A DNA stretch of 7,852 nucleotides. Origin: VGSZ01 sp044349155 (lineage in GTDB: Bacteria > Myxococcota > UBA727 > VGSZ01). The translations under genes and the position numbers were made by a program. The stretch covers positions 1-7,852 of the forward strand of contig JBIKRQ010000300.1 of assembly GCA_044349155.1 (NCBI GenBank), given 5' to 3'. Shown piece by piece: positions 1 through 6,366 of this stretch. The first letter of the stretch is position 1; each line of letters opens with the position of its first letter. The notes beneath the pieces were generated by a model. The model was not told the origin of the DNA. It did not search any database and was given only the letters and a program-made list of their open reading frames with translations.

Positions 1-48
1 ATGCTCAAGCACCCGACGCTGACGAGGCAGAAGGACAATCGGCGGTGA
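1..48 (+). CDS. Possible C-terminal end of a gene entering from the left (partial)
   Basis: Frame 1 is open from the first base to a TGA at 46-48 and encodes at most 15 residues inside the window, ending in the basic tail KDNRR. The first codon is ATG, but nothing shows that it is the true start; the frame may simply continue from upstream. The only support is that a perfect hairpin begins directly after the TGA and that the next gene faces it, the normal layout of a convergent gene end. No family can be named from so few residues. It may also be a chance open frame. Confidence 0.3.
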   Translation: MLKHPTLTRQKDNRR

Positions 49-67
49 GCTTCGCGGCATGCGAAGC
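49..67. terminator. Hairpin after the stop codon, candidate transcription end
   Basis: The arms GCTTCGC (49-55) and GCGAAGC (61-67) are perfectly complementary, with a 5-base loop GGCAT. The hairpin starts on the base after the TGA at 46-48 and lies between convergent genes. No T-run follows on either strand, so it is not a classical intrinsic terminator. It could be a weak terminator, a 3'-end protecting stem or chance. Seven perfect pairs with a short loop directly after a stop codon make a functional role plausible. Confidence 0.35.
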
Positions 68-70
68 CCA

Positions 71-85
71 TGATCCGAACGATCA
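71..85. repeat. Small inverted repeat in the convergent gap
   Basis: TGATC (71-75) and GATCA (81-85) form a perfect 5-bp inverted repeat around the loop CGAAC. It lies 3 bases beyond the first hairpin and 36 bases past the stop of the minus-strand topoisomerase gene. Together the two could end transcripts from both sides or serve as a protein-binding site. A 5-bp arm is easily found by chance. Confidence 0.25.
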
Positions 86-120
86 CGAAAGGAAAGTGTG
101 GTTAACTCCGTCTCGTCGCA

Positions 121-1311
121 CTAGGGCAGAAACGACGCGGGGTTCTTGAGCTTCGCGGGCAGGTACTCCTCGATGACGAAGTTCAAGCCGTGCAGCGACA
201 GCGCCTGTTGCTCGGCGCGCATCTTCATCTTCGTGAGCAGATCGATCGCGGCCTTCCAGGGTTTTTGCGACTGAAAGAACGGATCGTTGCGCAGGGCATC
301 GGCGGCGCGCTTGAGGTCGGCGTCGGCGAGCGGGTGTGTGGCCTTGCCGAGGTCGAAGTCGATGATGTCTTGCGGCGTGAGACCGAGGTAGCGCACGTTG
401 GGCACGCAGAAGAACTGGTTGATGTGCGCCGCGTTGCCCGAGCCCACCTTGAGCGTGCGGTAGATGTTGGCGAAGCCGTACGGATCGCAGTCGGTGAAGG
501 CGTACACAGGCAGCTTGCACTGCTCACTCAGCAGCCGGACGAAACGACGGCACGACCTCGTGGGCACGCCCCCCATCGACACCAGCACGCAGCCGGCCTT
601 CTGCCAGTACTTCTGGTGCTGCAGGCGCTGAAACATGCCCTGCGTTTCGATGCACAGGATGAACTTCGCCTTCGTTTTGAACTTCAAATGCTCGACCCAC
701 GACGGCACTGCATACGCGCCACTGCCAAAGCGGGTGCAGTCGATCTCGATGAGTTCGCCGGTTTCGATGTCGCGATCGACGACGACAAGCTCGCCCGCCA
801 CGGCACCACCGTGTTGGTCGGGCACGAAGCGCAGCTGCTCGCGGCTGACACCAAGGTCGGAGAACAGGGCCTCGATGTCGTCCATCACCGTGTCGGACTC
901 GGGCTGCTCGTCGAAGCGGGCGTCGCCCCAGTTTTTGCTTTGGTAGTAGGCGTCTCGCTTGGTGGCGACGTCGTCGGTGCGGATGAGCTGCTGCGACAGC
1001 GCCATCATCTTCAGCGTTTGCGCGAACGTCTTCACCGACGACACGGTGAGGGTACGGACCTTCTTGTCTTTGCCGATCTCGAGATAGCCGGTCTTCTGGT
1101 CGTAGCTGACGTTGCTGAGCGCTCTGATGGGCGTGCGCAGCTCAGGGCGCTTGTGGGCGATGATCGCGTCGTGGATCGTCGACGCCGTCTGCTTGATGGC
1201 CTCGATGGTCACCTCGTCCTTTGGGTCTTTCGCCTTCTTGCGCCGCGGTGTGGCGGGCGTGGCGTCAGCGGCAGCAGGAGCGGGAGTCCGAGGTGGTTTC
1301 TTCGTCGCCAT
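121..1311 (-). CDS. DNA topoisomerase VI subunit A / Spo11-like protein
   Basis: This is a 396-residue homologue of the DNA-cleaving A subunit of topoisomerase VI (type IIB), the family that includes eukaryotic Spo11. The A subunit cuts both strands through a tyrosyl-DNA bond; with the GHKL ATPase B subunit it passes one duplex through another. The winged-helix (CAP) region carries KRDAYY (118-123), whose last tyrosine matches the catalytic residue. The Toprim domain has the metal-binding Glu in IETQGMFQRL (Glu222) and the DCDPYG motif (Asp274, Asp276), followed by the family pattern for a GS-containing helix. The first ~32 residues are a Lys/Arg/Pro/Ala tail, probably disordered and DNA-contacting. 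The length is slightly above the usual ~360-380. The ATG is preceded by AGG at 8 bases. No B subunit gene is adjacent: upstream is a divergent gene and downstream a convergent end. Family assignment is secure; in vivo role is not. Confidence 0.92.
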   Translation of the reverse strand: MATKKPPRTPAPAAADATPATPRRKKAKDPKDEVTIEAIKQTASTIHDAIIAHKRPELRTPIRALSNVSYDQKTGYLEIGKDKKVRTLTVSSVKTFAQTLKMMALSQQLIRTDDVATKRDAYYQSKNWGDARFDEQPESDTVMDDIEALFSDLGVSREQLRFVPDQHGGAVAGELVVVDRDIETGELIEIDCTRFGSGAYAVPSWVEHLKFKTKAKFILCIETQGMFQRLQHQKYWQKAGCVLVSMGGVPTRSCRRFVRLLSEQCKLPVYAFTDCDPYGFANIYRTLKVGSGNAAHINQFFCVPNVRYLGLTPQDIIDFDLGKATHPLADADLKRAADALRNDPFFQSQKPWKAAIDLLTKMKMRAEQQALSLHGLNFVIEEYLPAKLKNPASFLP

Positions 1312-1423
1312 GTGGCGTGCCTAGCACACATCGGCCAACGGCGCCCACGTCGACATGGCCCGTTGTCGTACACCGGCGCACGATCGCACTTTCGAGCGGT
1401 AGTGTTCGCCGAGAGGTGCGTCT
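1312..1423. promoter_or_regulatory. Divergent promoter region
   Basis: This 112-bp gap lies between the start of the minus-strand topoisomerase gene and the start of the plus-strand DUF4388 gene, so it must hold the 5' regions of both, and probably their promoters. I could not place convincing -35/-10 boxes: TTGTCG at 1363-1368 resembles a -35 element but lacks a fitting -10. The gap is less GC-rich near 1386-1410. The assignment rests on gene orientation, not on recognised motifs. Confidence 0.45.
1411..1417 (+). promoter_or_regulatory. Ribosome binding site fixing a GTG start
   Basis: GAGAGGT matches the anti-Shine-Dalgarno sequence well and ends 6 bases before the GTG at 1424. No ATG lies near it in the same frame, so it supports GTG as the start of the DUF4388 gene. 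Confidence 0.6.
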
Positions 1424-2599
1424 GTGACGAGCGAACACAACGAGGACGAGGTCACACTGCTGGAAGCCCCCGGCCTGCGCATTCAGGTTTCGGTGCCTCC
1501 GCCCACGTTTCTCGCGGCGTCGCTTGATGCGTTTCCCGTCGCCGAGCTCGTCGGCATGGTGGTGCGTCATCGCCTGACGGGGCGCCTCGACGTGCAGGCC
1601 AGTGGCGGCGTGCGCGGCTTGTACTTCGAGGGCGGCAGCTACACCGGCTCGCAAAGCACCTTCTCTGCCGACCGCCTTGGCGAGGTGCTCTGGCAGCGCG
1701 GACGCATCAGCCTCGACCAGCTCATGATCGCCGGCGAGCTCGTGAAAAACGAAGGCAAGATGTTGGGCCGCGCCCTCGTCGAGCTGGGCTTTCTCGAGAG
1801 CACCGAGCTGCGCGCCTGCCTCGTCGAACAGGCCCTCGCGGTGTTCGCCGCCGCCTGCCTCGAAGACAAAGGCAGCCTCGTTTTTGTCAAAGACAGCTAC
1901 CACCGCGCACCGCTGCGCTTTGGCATTTCCACCAACGACCTCGTCGAGCGCAGCCTCAGCGAAGCCGCCGAGCACCGTGAATTGCTCGCGCGTCTGGGCC
2001 GCCTCGATCGCCCCATGTTGGCCACCCTCGCCGAGATGCCTGGCAGCGCCAACGTCGGCTTCGATGCGCAACCACAAACCAACAGCGGCCTCGACGAAGC
2101 AGAACAAGCGCTGCTGCAGTTGGCGTTGTCGGCGAAGGGTGCCCGCACGGGGGCTGAGCTGATCGCGGGCTCTGGTCTTGGCGGCAAGGTCGGCGCACGA
2201 GCCTTGTGGCGCCTGGTCGAGCGTGGACGCCTCTCGATGACACCAGTGCCCGCCGACGAAGGTGTGCGCCTACAACGGCTGGTGCAGGCCGTGAGCCTCG
2301 CGATGGATGCGCTGGATGAAGCTGGCTTCGGCGTTGCCGACCAGGTGCGCGACCTCGTCGAGAACCCACCGGCCCACCTCGAAGAAGCGCTCTCGGGCCT
2401 CACCCTGCGCGAGCCCCTCGACGTGGAAACCGTCACCGAGCAGGCGCGCTTTCTGCCCGGTGGCCTCGTCGAGATGAACGACGCGCTGCAAGCAGTACTC
2501 GACGAAGCGCTGCTGCAGGCCGAAGACATGCTGCCCGCCGAGGTCACCATGCACATCCGCAAACGCGTGAAGGCCATGCTGCCGTCGTTGCCGCTGTAG
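1424..2599 (+). CDS. DUF4388 domain protein (PatA N-terminal-like)
   Basis: This is a 391-residue soluble protein without signal peptide or membrane segment. Residues ~33-165 match the DUF4388 pattern: an opening helix like DAFPVAELVGMV, the TGRLDV strand, an RGLYFEGG turn, then helical pieces with RLGEVLWQRGRIS and GKMLGRALVELGFL, ending in a GSLVFV strand. This domain occurs in signalling proteins of myxobacteria, cyanobacteria (PatA) and other groups, often beside response regulators and kinases; its biochemical role is not settled. Residues ~225-275 look like a winged-helix segment (AEQALLQLA, then an alanine- and arginine-rich helix), an inference from sequence pattern only. The remaining ~115 residues are acidic and helical and end in a basic IRKRVKAML tail. 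The GTG start is supported by a good ribosome site. The gene lies 69 bases before the first kinase in the same direction, which suggests a role as adaptor or regulator in that kinase pathway. Confidence 0.85.
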   Translation: MTSEHNEDEVTLLEAPGLRIQVSVPPPTFLAASLDAFPVAELVGMVVRHRLTGRLDVQASGGVRGLYFEGGSYTGSQSTFSADRLGEVLWQRGRISLDQLMIAGELVKNEGKMLGRALVELGFLESTELRACLVEQALAVFAAACLEDKGSLVFVKDSYHRAPLRFGISTNDLVERSLSEAAEHRELLARLGRLDRPMLATLAEMPGSANVGFDAQPQTNSGLDEAEQALLQLALSAKGARTGAELIAGSGLGGKVGARALWRLVERGRLSMTPVPADEGVRLQRLVQAVSLAMDALDEAGFGVADQVRDLVENPPAHLEEALSGLTLREPLDVETVTEQARFLPGGLVEMNDALQAVLDEALLQAEDMLPAEVTMHIRKRVKAMLPSLPL

Positions 2600-2668
2600 G
2601 CGCTGCCATCTGCGCCATCGTCTGCGACACCGTCGACGACAACGCCTTCGGTGTGGAAACGTGCGGCG

Positions 2669-4621
2669 ATGGACGCACGCTTGGAAGACTTCGAGCTTGG
2701 TGCGCTGCTGGGTCAAGGCGGCATGGCCACCGTGCACCGCGCGGTGTGGGTCAAAAACGGGCTCGAGGTGGCGCTCAAGCTCATCCAGGGCAACGTCAGC
2801 GACGACCCCACGCATCTCGAGCGGTTCCGTCGCGAAGCGCGCGCCGCGATGGCGCTGTCGCACGACAACATCTGCCGCGTGTACGCCGCGGGCGAAGGCG
2901 ACGACGGTCGCTTGTTCATGGCGATGGAGATCGTCGACGGCGGCAGCGTGCGCGACCTCAAGCAGCGCTGCGGTGGTTCGCTGCCCGCTGCACTCGCGAT
3001 CGAGATCATTGGTCAGCTGTTGGCCGCGCTCGACGTCGCGCACCGGGCCGGCATCGTGCACCGCGATCTCAAACCCGCGAACCTCATGCTCACGCGTGCG
3101 GGCGTGCTCAAGCTCGTCGACTTCGGCATCGCGCGCAGCAGCTCCGACAACACGCTCACCGCGACGGGGATGCTCGTGGGCACGCCCGCGTTCATGAGCC
3201 CCGAGCAGGTGCAAGGCGACGTGCTCGACGGACGCAGCGATCTGTTTTCGGCGGGACTTGTGCTGCACGAGTTGTTGTGCGGCAAGAGCCCGTACCACGC
3301 CGACAATCCCGGCACGTCCCTCGTCAAGGTGCTCAAAGACGAAGTGCCCAACACGTTCGACGTGCTCTTCGGCATCGATCCGGCCATCGAGGCCTTCCAC
3401 AGCAAGCTCACCGCGAAAGACGTCAACGATCGCTACGCCGATGCCGCCACCGCCCTGCGCGCCCTGCAGCCGATCCTGGATGCACAACGTCGTCGTCGAC
3501 CGCAGCTGCTCGCCGACGCGCTCCGCGATCCGCGCGGTGTGCGCGCCGAACTCGTGCGTGAGCAAGCGGCCGCCGAGTTCGCGCGGGGGCAGCAGTTGGT
3601 GGCCCAGCACGGCAAGGTCGTTGCCGCGGCCCTCGCCTTCGAAAACGCCACGCAGCTCGACGCCAGCCTGACCGAAGCGTTCGACGAGCTCGCCACCACC
3701 GCGGCAGCGCTCGACTTTCACACCGACGTGCGCATCGACGCCCGCATTGCCGAAGCGCAGCAGGCGTTGTCGACGTCGCCGGCCCATCCTGGCGTGCTCA
3801 AGCGCCTCGCCGATTTGCACCGTGCTGCGGGCAACATCCGCGAAAGCGCGCGGTACTTGAAGCGCTACCTGCGCCTGAAAGACGACGCTGCGGCCCTGCA
3901 ACAACTCGTCGTCATGCTGTGGGGGCCAAACGCCGACCCGGCCCTCGTCACGGGCACGCTGCACCGCCTGCGCACGCGCGACATCGTTGCTGGCGTGAAG
4001 ACCGGCGGCATGCCCGCGCTGCGCGCCGACAAGGCGGCGGTGGCGCCCGCGTTTTCGCCCACACAACGCATCGCGATGGCCGAGGCCACGGCGCGCGCGC
4101 GCACCGAGGTGGCGTCGACGAGCACCGCTGTGGACGACGGCTTCTTCGCGCGCCTCCATGAACGCCTGGGTGCGTGGTTGTGGGTGGGTGTCGGTGTGCT
4201 GGGGGTGCTGGCGATCGTGGCCATCGCGGCGCGCGGAACCAGCGCGCTCGTGCACACAGCGAAAAAGGACCTGAACGCGCACGCCGAAGGTGTTGCCATC
4301 GCCGAGGAAGACGCCGTCTTTGGCTATCAGGCCACCAAGCTGAACCAGGCCCGCGCAGCCCTTGAAAGCGGCAGCTACGTCGCCTGCTCGGTCGCGGCGG
4401 CACAGTCGTTGGCAGGCGAGAGCACGGCGAAGTTCGTGCTCGATGCGAAGTGGCTGATGGCCCAGTGCAGCCTGAAGGCCGGCGACGTGAGTGCTGCGGC
4501 CGACGCCCTGCAAGACTTCAAAGACAACGCCAACATCAAAGATCGTCGCTTTGAACTGGCGAAAGCGCAGCTCGCAGCCATTGCGCGCGGCGAGGTCCCC
4601 GTTGGTCTGCAGCGGTACTGA
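2669..4621 (+). CDS. Transmembrane Hanks-type Ser/Thr protein kinase with helical-repeat regions
   Basis: This is a complete receptor-type kinase of 650 residues from the ATG at 2669. A GTG at 2651 in the same frame would add six residues; I prefer the ATG because MDARLEDFEL leads directly into the glycine loop and GGAA lies 10 bases upstream. Kinase core: loop LGQGGMATV (14-22), ATP Lys37, helix-C Glu56, HRDLKPAN (131-138), DFG (151-153), SPE (177-179), Asp191 and Arg255. All catalytic residues are present, so activity is expected. Residues ~295-415 form Ala/Leu-rich helix pairs resembling TPR repeats. A single membrane segment lies at ~502-522. The last ~125 residues, presumably outside the inner membrane, are again TPR-like and hold two cysteines (573, 600). 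The activation loop is rich in Ser/Thr, as in autophosphorylating bacterial kinases. The ligand is unknown. The gene is flanked by a DUF4388 gene and a second kinase in the same direction. Confidence 0.92.
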   Translation: MDARLEDFELGALLGQGGMATVHRAVWVKNGLEVALKLIQGNVSDDPTHLERFRREARAAMALSHDNICRVYAAGEGDDGRLFMAMEIVDGGSVRDLKQRCGGSLPAALAIEIIGQLLAALDVAHRAGIVHRDLKPANLMLTRAGVLKLVDFGIARSSSDNTLTATGMLVGTPAFMSPEQVQGDVLDGRSDLFSAGLVLHELLCGKSPYHADNPGTSLVKVLKDEVPNTFDVLFGIDPAIEAFHSKLTAKDVNDRYADAATALRALQPILDAQRRRRPQLLADALRDPRGVRAELVREQAAAEFARGQQLVAQHGKVVAAALAFENATQLDASLTEAFDELATTAAALDFHTDVRIDARIAEAQQALSTSPAHPGVLKRLADLHRAAGNIRESARYLKRYLRLKDDAAALQQLVVMLWGPNADPALVTGTLHRLRTRDIVAGVKTGGMPALRADKAAVAPAFSPTQRIAMAEATARARTEVASTSTAVDDGFFARLHERLGAWLWVGVGVLGVLAIVAIAARGTSALVHTAKKDLNAHAEGVAIAEEDAVFGYQATKLNQARAALESGSYVACSVAAAQSLAGESTAKFVLDAKWLMAQCSLKAGDVSAAADALQDFKDNANIKDRRFELAKAQLAAIARGEVPVGLQRY

Positions 4622-4624
4622 CTT

Positions 4625-4646
4625 TTCTTCGGCTGGCGGCGAAGAA
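4625..4646 (+). repeat. Hairpin between the two kinase genes
   Basis: TTCTTCG (4625-4631) pairs with CGAAGAA (4640-4646), giving 7 pairs around an 8-base loop. It begins 4 bases after the stop of the first kinase and ends 22 bases before the next start. No T-run follows, so it is not a typical terminator. It could stabilise the upstream message or separate expression of the two kinases, or it may be chance. Confidence 0.25.
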
Positions 4647-4668
4647 GTGGTAGCAGGCGCGCTGCTGC

Positions 4669-5478
4669 ATGAGCTCCGCCGACCTCGACCCACCCGATCC
4701 CCTCGTCGGCGCCATTGTCGCCGGCCGCTACCACGTCGTGCGCAAGCTCGCGGTGGGCGGCATGGGCATCGTGTACGAGGCGCGGCAGGAGCCGCTGGGT
4801 CGTCGTGTCGCGCTGAAGGTGATCCGCGGCGACACCAGTGACGCCGTCAGCCGGCAACGCTTCGAGCGCGAAGCCCGCGCGGCGAGTGCGCTGCAGCACC
4901 CAAACGTCGTCGTCGTACACGACTTTGGCGTCATCGACGGCGGCGTTGGTGATGGCGGGTTGTTCCTCGCGATGGAGTACGTCGAGGGCGACACGCTGCG
5001 CGAAAAGCTCGCCGACGCTGGCCGCATGCCGTGGGACCGCAGCCGCGCCATCGTGTTGCAGATCGCGCGCGCGCTCGACGAGGCCCACAGCCACCAGCTC
5101 GTGCACCGCGACCTCAAGCCCGAAAACGTCATGCTCGTCGTCGACGGCCGCAGCACCTCCTGCAAGGTCCTCGACTTCGGCCTCGCCAAGGGCACCGGGC
5201 ACGACGCGCTGTTGCGCAGTGGCACCAACCCGCTGACGCGCTCGGGCGGCTTCGTTGGCACGCCGGGCTACATCAGCCCCGAGGTCCTCGACGGCGCCGA
5301 CGATCATCCGCGGCAAGACATCTACGCGCTTGGCGTGGTGTGGTGGGAGCTGCTCACGGGCCGCCATCCGTTCCCCGCCGAAACGCCGATGAAAACCCTC
5401 GTGCGCCAGATGCACGAAGACCCGCCCGTCGTCGACGACGCTCCGCAGTGCCGACAACATCCCGGTCGCGGGCGTTGA
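4669..5478 (+). CDS. Second Ser/Thr protein kinase, N-terminal part, frame broken before the end of the domain
   Basis: This is the catalytic half of a Hanks-type kinase. Visible elements: nucleotide loop LAVGGMGIVYEA (27-38; Ala28 replaces the first glycine), ATP Lys50, helix-C Glu68, HRDLKPEN (146-153), DFG (169-171), GTPGYISPE (197-205) and Asp217. The activation segment is about nine residues longer than in the upstream kinase. After DDAP (residue 259) the translation becomes the unlikely QCRQHPGRGR and stops at 5476-5478. The rest of the C-lobe, including the conserved DPLQRP arginine, continues in frame 2 (see the next entry). Joined, the gene would be about 547 residues. As written, the fragment lacks the last C-lobe helices and the membrane anchor, so it would probably fold poorly and not reach the membrane. 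The start lies 47 bases after the first kinase; no strong ribosome site is seen (GCAGG at 4653-4657 is distant). The kinase assignment is secure; the intactness of the gene is not. Confidence 0.88.
   Translation: MSSADLDPPDPLVGAIVAGRYHVVRKLAVGGMGIVYEARQEPLGRRVALKVIRGDTSDAVSRQRFEREARAASALQHPNVVVVHDFGVIDGGVGDGGLFLAMEYVEGDTLREKLADAGRMPWDRSRAIVLQIARALDEAHSHQLVHRDLKPENVMLVVDGRSTSCKVLDFGLAKGTGHDALLRSGTNPLTRSGGFVGTPGYISPEVLDGADDHPRQDIYALGVVWWELLTGRHPFPAETPMKTLVRQMHEDPPVVDDAPQCRQHPGRGR
5440..5447 (+). other. Frameshift site in the second kinase gene
   Basis: Reading frame 1 through CCG at 5443-5445, skipping C5446 and continuing in frame 2 from AGT at 5447 gives a smooth kinase sequence, DDAP then SADNIPVAGVELLRRM. 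One extra base near here therefore explains the split. Frame 2 is open only from 5237 and frame 1 stops at 5478, so these bound the event; its exact base is inferred from how well the joined protein reads. No standard +1 recoding signal (such as a slippery codon directly before a stop) is evident. Confidence 0.75.
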
Positions 5479-5482
5479 GCTG

Positions 5483-6313
5483 TTGCGACGCATGATGGCG
5501 CGCGATCCGCTGCAGCGGCCGCAACACGGCGGCGAGCTCGTCGTGCACCTCGAGGCGCTGACGCCAACGCATTCTTCGTCGAGCAGCGATGCCAACCTCG
5601 GCGTCGAGCACGCCACCATCGATGGCGATGCGGCCACCGCCGACACCATCCGCAACAGCCCGCCGCCGTCGTCGGCCCAGCGGTTGTCGCCGTGGCCCAC
5701 ACAGCAAGAAGCGCTCACCGTGCAGGGGCGCAAGCGTCCGGTGCCCACGCCTTCGACACCGCCTTCGTCTGCGTCATCGTCGTCGACAACGCCGCCCAAC
5801 ATGGCCGCGCAAGGCACGACCACCGCAGAGCCGCCGCGTCGTCTGTCGCGCGCGCGCTGGCGGGTGATGAGCGCCATCGTCGCTGCCGCGGGCATCGGTG
5901 CGGCGGTGGCATCGGTGGTGGTGTTGCAGTTCGACAGCGAGGCCAACGACGCCGTCGTCGTCGACGCGGGCGTGGTGGCCGCGGCCGAGCCCGTCGATGC
6001 GGGGGTCGTCCTCACGGAGATCATCGTGCAGGGCGCGCCGACGTTTGCGGCACTCAAGGCGCTGCGCGAGCACCTGCCGGCGCACACGTTACGCGTCTAC
6101 CGTCGTGGCGAGGGCGAACTCACCATTCCGGGCGATGTGACCACCACCGTGGCCGACGCCCTCGAAGACCTCACCGTCGTCGTCGATCAGCAGTCGTACC
6201 TCGTCGAGGTGGGCGATCTGATTGGCGGACGCGTCGTTGTCACCATGAAGCCCGTGGCGGTGGTGCTGCCCGACGCGGGCGTTGATGTCGCACCGGGTGG
6301 CCTTGAACCCTGA
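5483..6313 (+). CDS. Second Ser/Thr protein kinase, C-terminal part: end of C-lobe, linker, membrane segment, ectodomain
   Basis: This open frame starts formally at a TTG (5483), but its homology begins at about 5447, so it is the continuation of the preceding fragment and not an independent gene. It opens with RRMMARDPLQRPQ, the last conserved kinase subdomain, whose arginine salt-bridges to the SPE glutamate. Residues ~27-118 form a Ser/Pro/Thr-rich linker, probably disordered. A membrane segment follows at ~127-149, with basic residues (RRLSRARWR) on the cytoplasmic side. The ectodomain of ~125 residues contains three DAG motifs (161-163, 172-174, 264-266) and a compact alpha/beta-looking stretch (~177-260) that I do not recognise. 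The usual extracytoplasmic PASTA repeats are absent. Base composition and codon choice match the upstream half, so there is no sign of long decay. If not joined to the kinase, no ribosome site for separate translation is apparent. Confidence 0.7.
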   Translation: MRRMMARDPLQRPQHGGELVVHLEALTPTHSSSSSDANLGVEHATIDGDAATADTIRNSPPPSSAQRLSPWPTQQEALTVQGRKRPVPTPSTPPSSASSSSTTPPNMAAQGTTTAEPPRRLSRARWRVMSAIVAAAGIGAAVASVVVLQFDSEANDAVVVDAGVVAAAEPVDAGVVLTEIIVQGAPTFAALKALREHLPAHTLRVYRRGEGELTIPGDVTTTVADALEDLTVVVDQQSYLVEVGDLIGGRVVVTMKPVAVVLPDAGVDVAPGGLEP

Positions 6314-6328
6314 TCCTCGCGTTTCCTT

Positions 6329-6360
6329 GTCCACACCAACAAAACACCAACACACAACGG
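6329..6360 (+). promoter_or_regulatory. CA-rich, G-poor leader before the NYN gene
   Basis: The stretch CCACACCAACAAAACACCAA and the bases after it up to 6360 contain almost only A and C, in sharp contrast to the surrounding DNA. In RNA it would be nearly unable to fold. It lies directly before GGAA (6359-6362) and the ATG at 6367. Such leaders can keep a start site open for ribosomes or act as a binding track for an RNA-binding or Rho-type protein. The composition is observed; the role is inferred. Confidence 0.3.
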
Positions 6361-6366
6361 AATCCA

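Noticed and set aside
1363..1391. A sigma-70 type promoter starting at TTGTCG
   Set aside because: A -35-like word is present but the bases at the expected -10 position (GCACTT) do not fit.
190..1527. A 445-codon plus-strand open frame
   Set aside because: It lies opposite the topoisomerase gene and runs into the start of the DUF4388 gene. The translation has low-complexity Arg/Leu/Val/Asp character and no recognisable motif.
4100..4260. GC-rich repeats around the membrane segment of the first kinase as a structural DNA element
   Set aside because: The repeated words (GCGCGC, GGTG runs) follow from Ala/Arg and Val/Gly codons in the protein and show no ordered repeat unit.
2270..4693. An 807-codon open frame on the minus strand
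   Set aside because: It lies opposite the first kinase gene, whose motifs are unmistakable. Its translation is dominated by Arg, Gly, His, Ala and Val without any domain pattern, as expected for an antisense shadow in GC-rich DNA.
5443..5478. A programmed +1 frameshift signal
   Set aside because: There is no slippery codon directly before the stop, no obvious internal Shine-Dalgarno element at the right spacing and no clear downstream structure, so mutation or sequence error is the simpler reading.
4375..6087. A 570-codon minus-strand open frame across the second kinase
   Set aside because: It is an antisense shadow: it covers clear kinase motifs on the other strand and spans the frameshift region without any domain of its own.
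5483..6313. Treating the second part of the kinase as an independent membrane protein gene
   Set aside because: Its beginning is the conserved last subdomain of a kinase, the homology starts before any start codon, and no ribosome site is visible.
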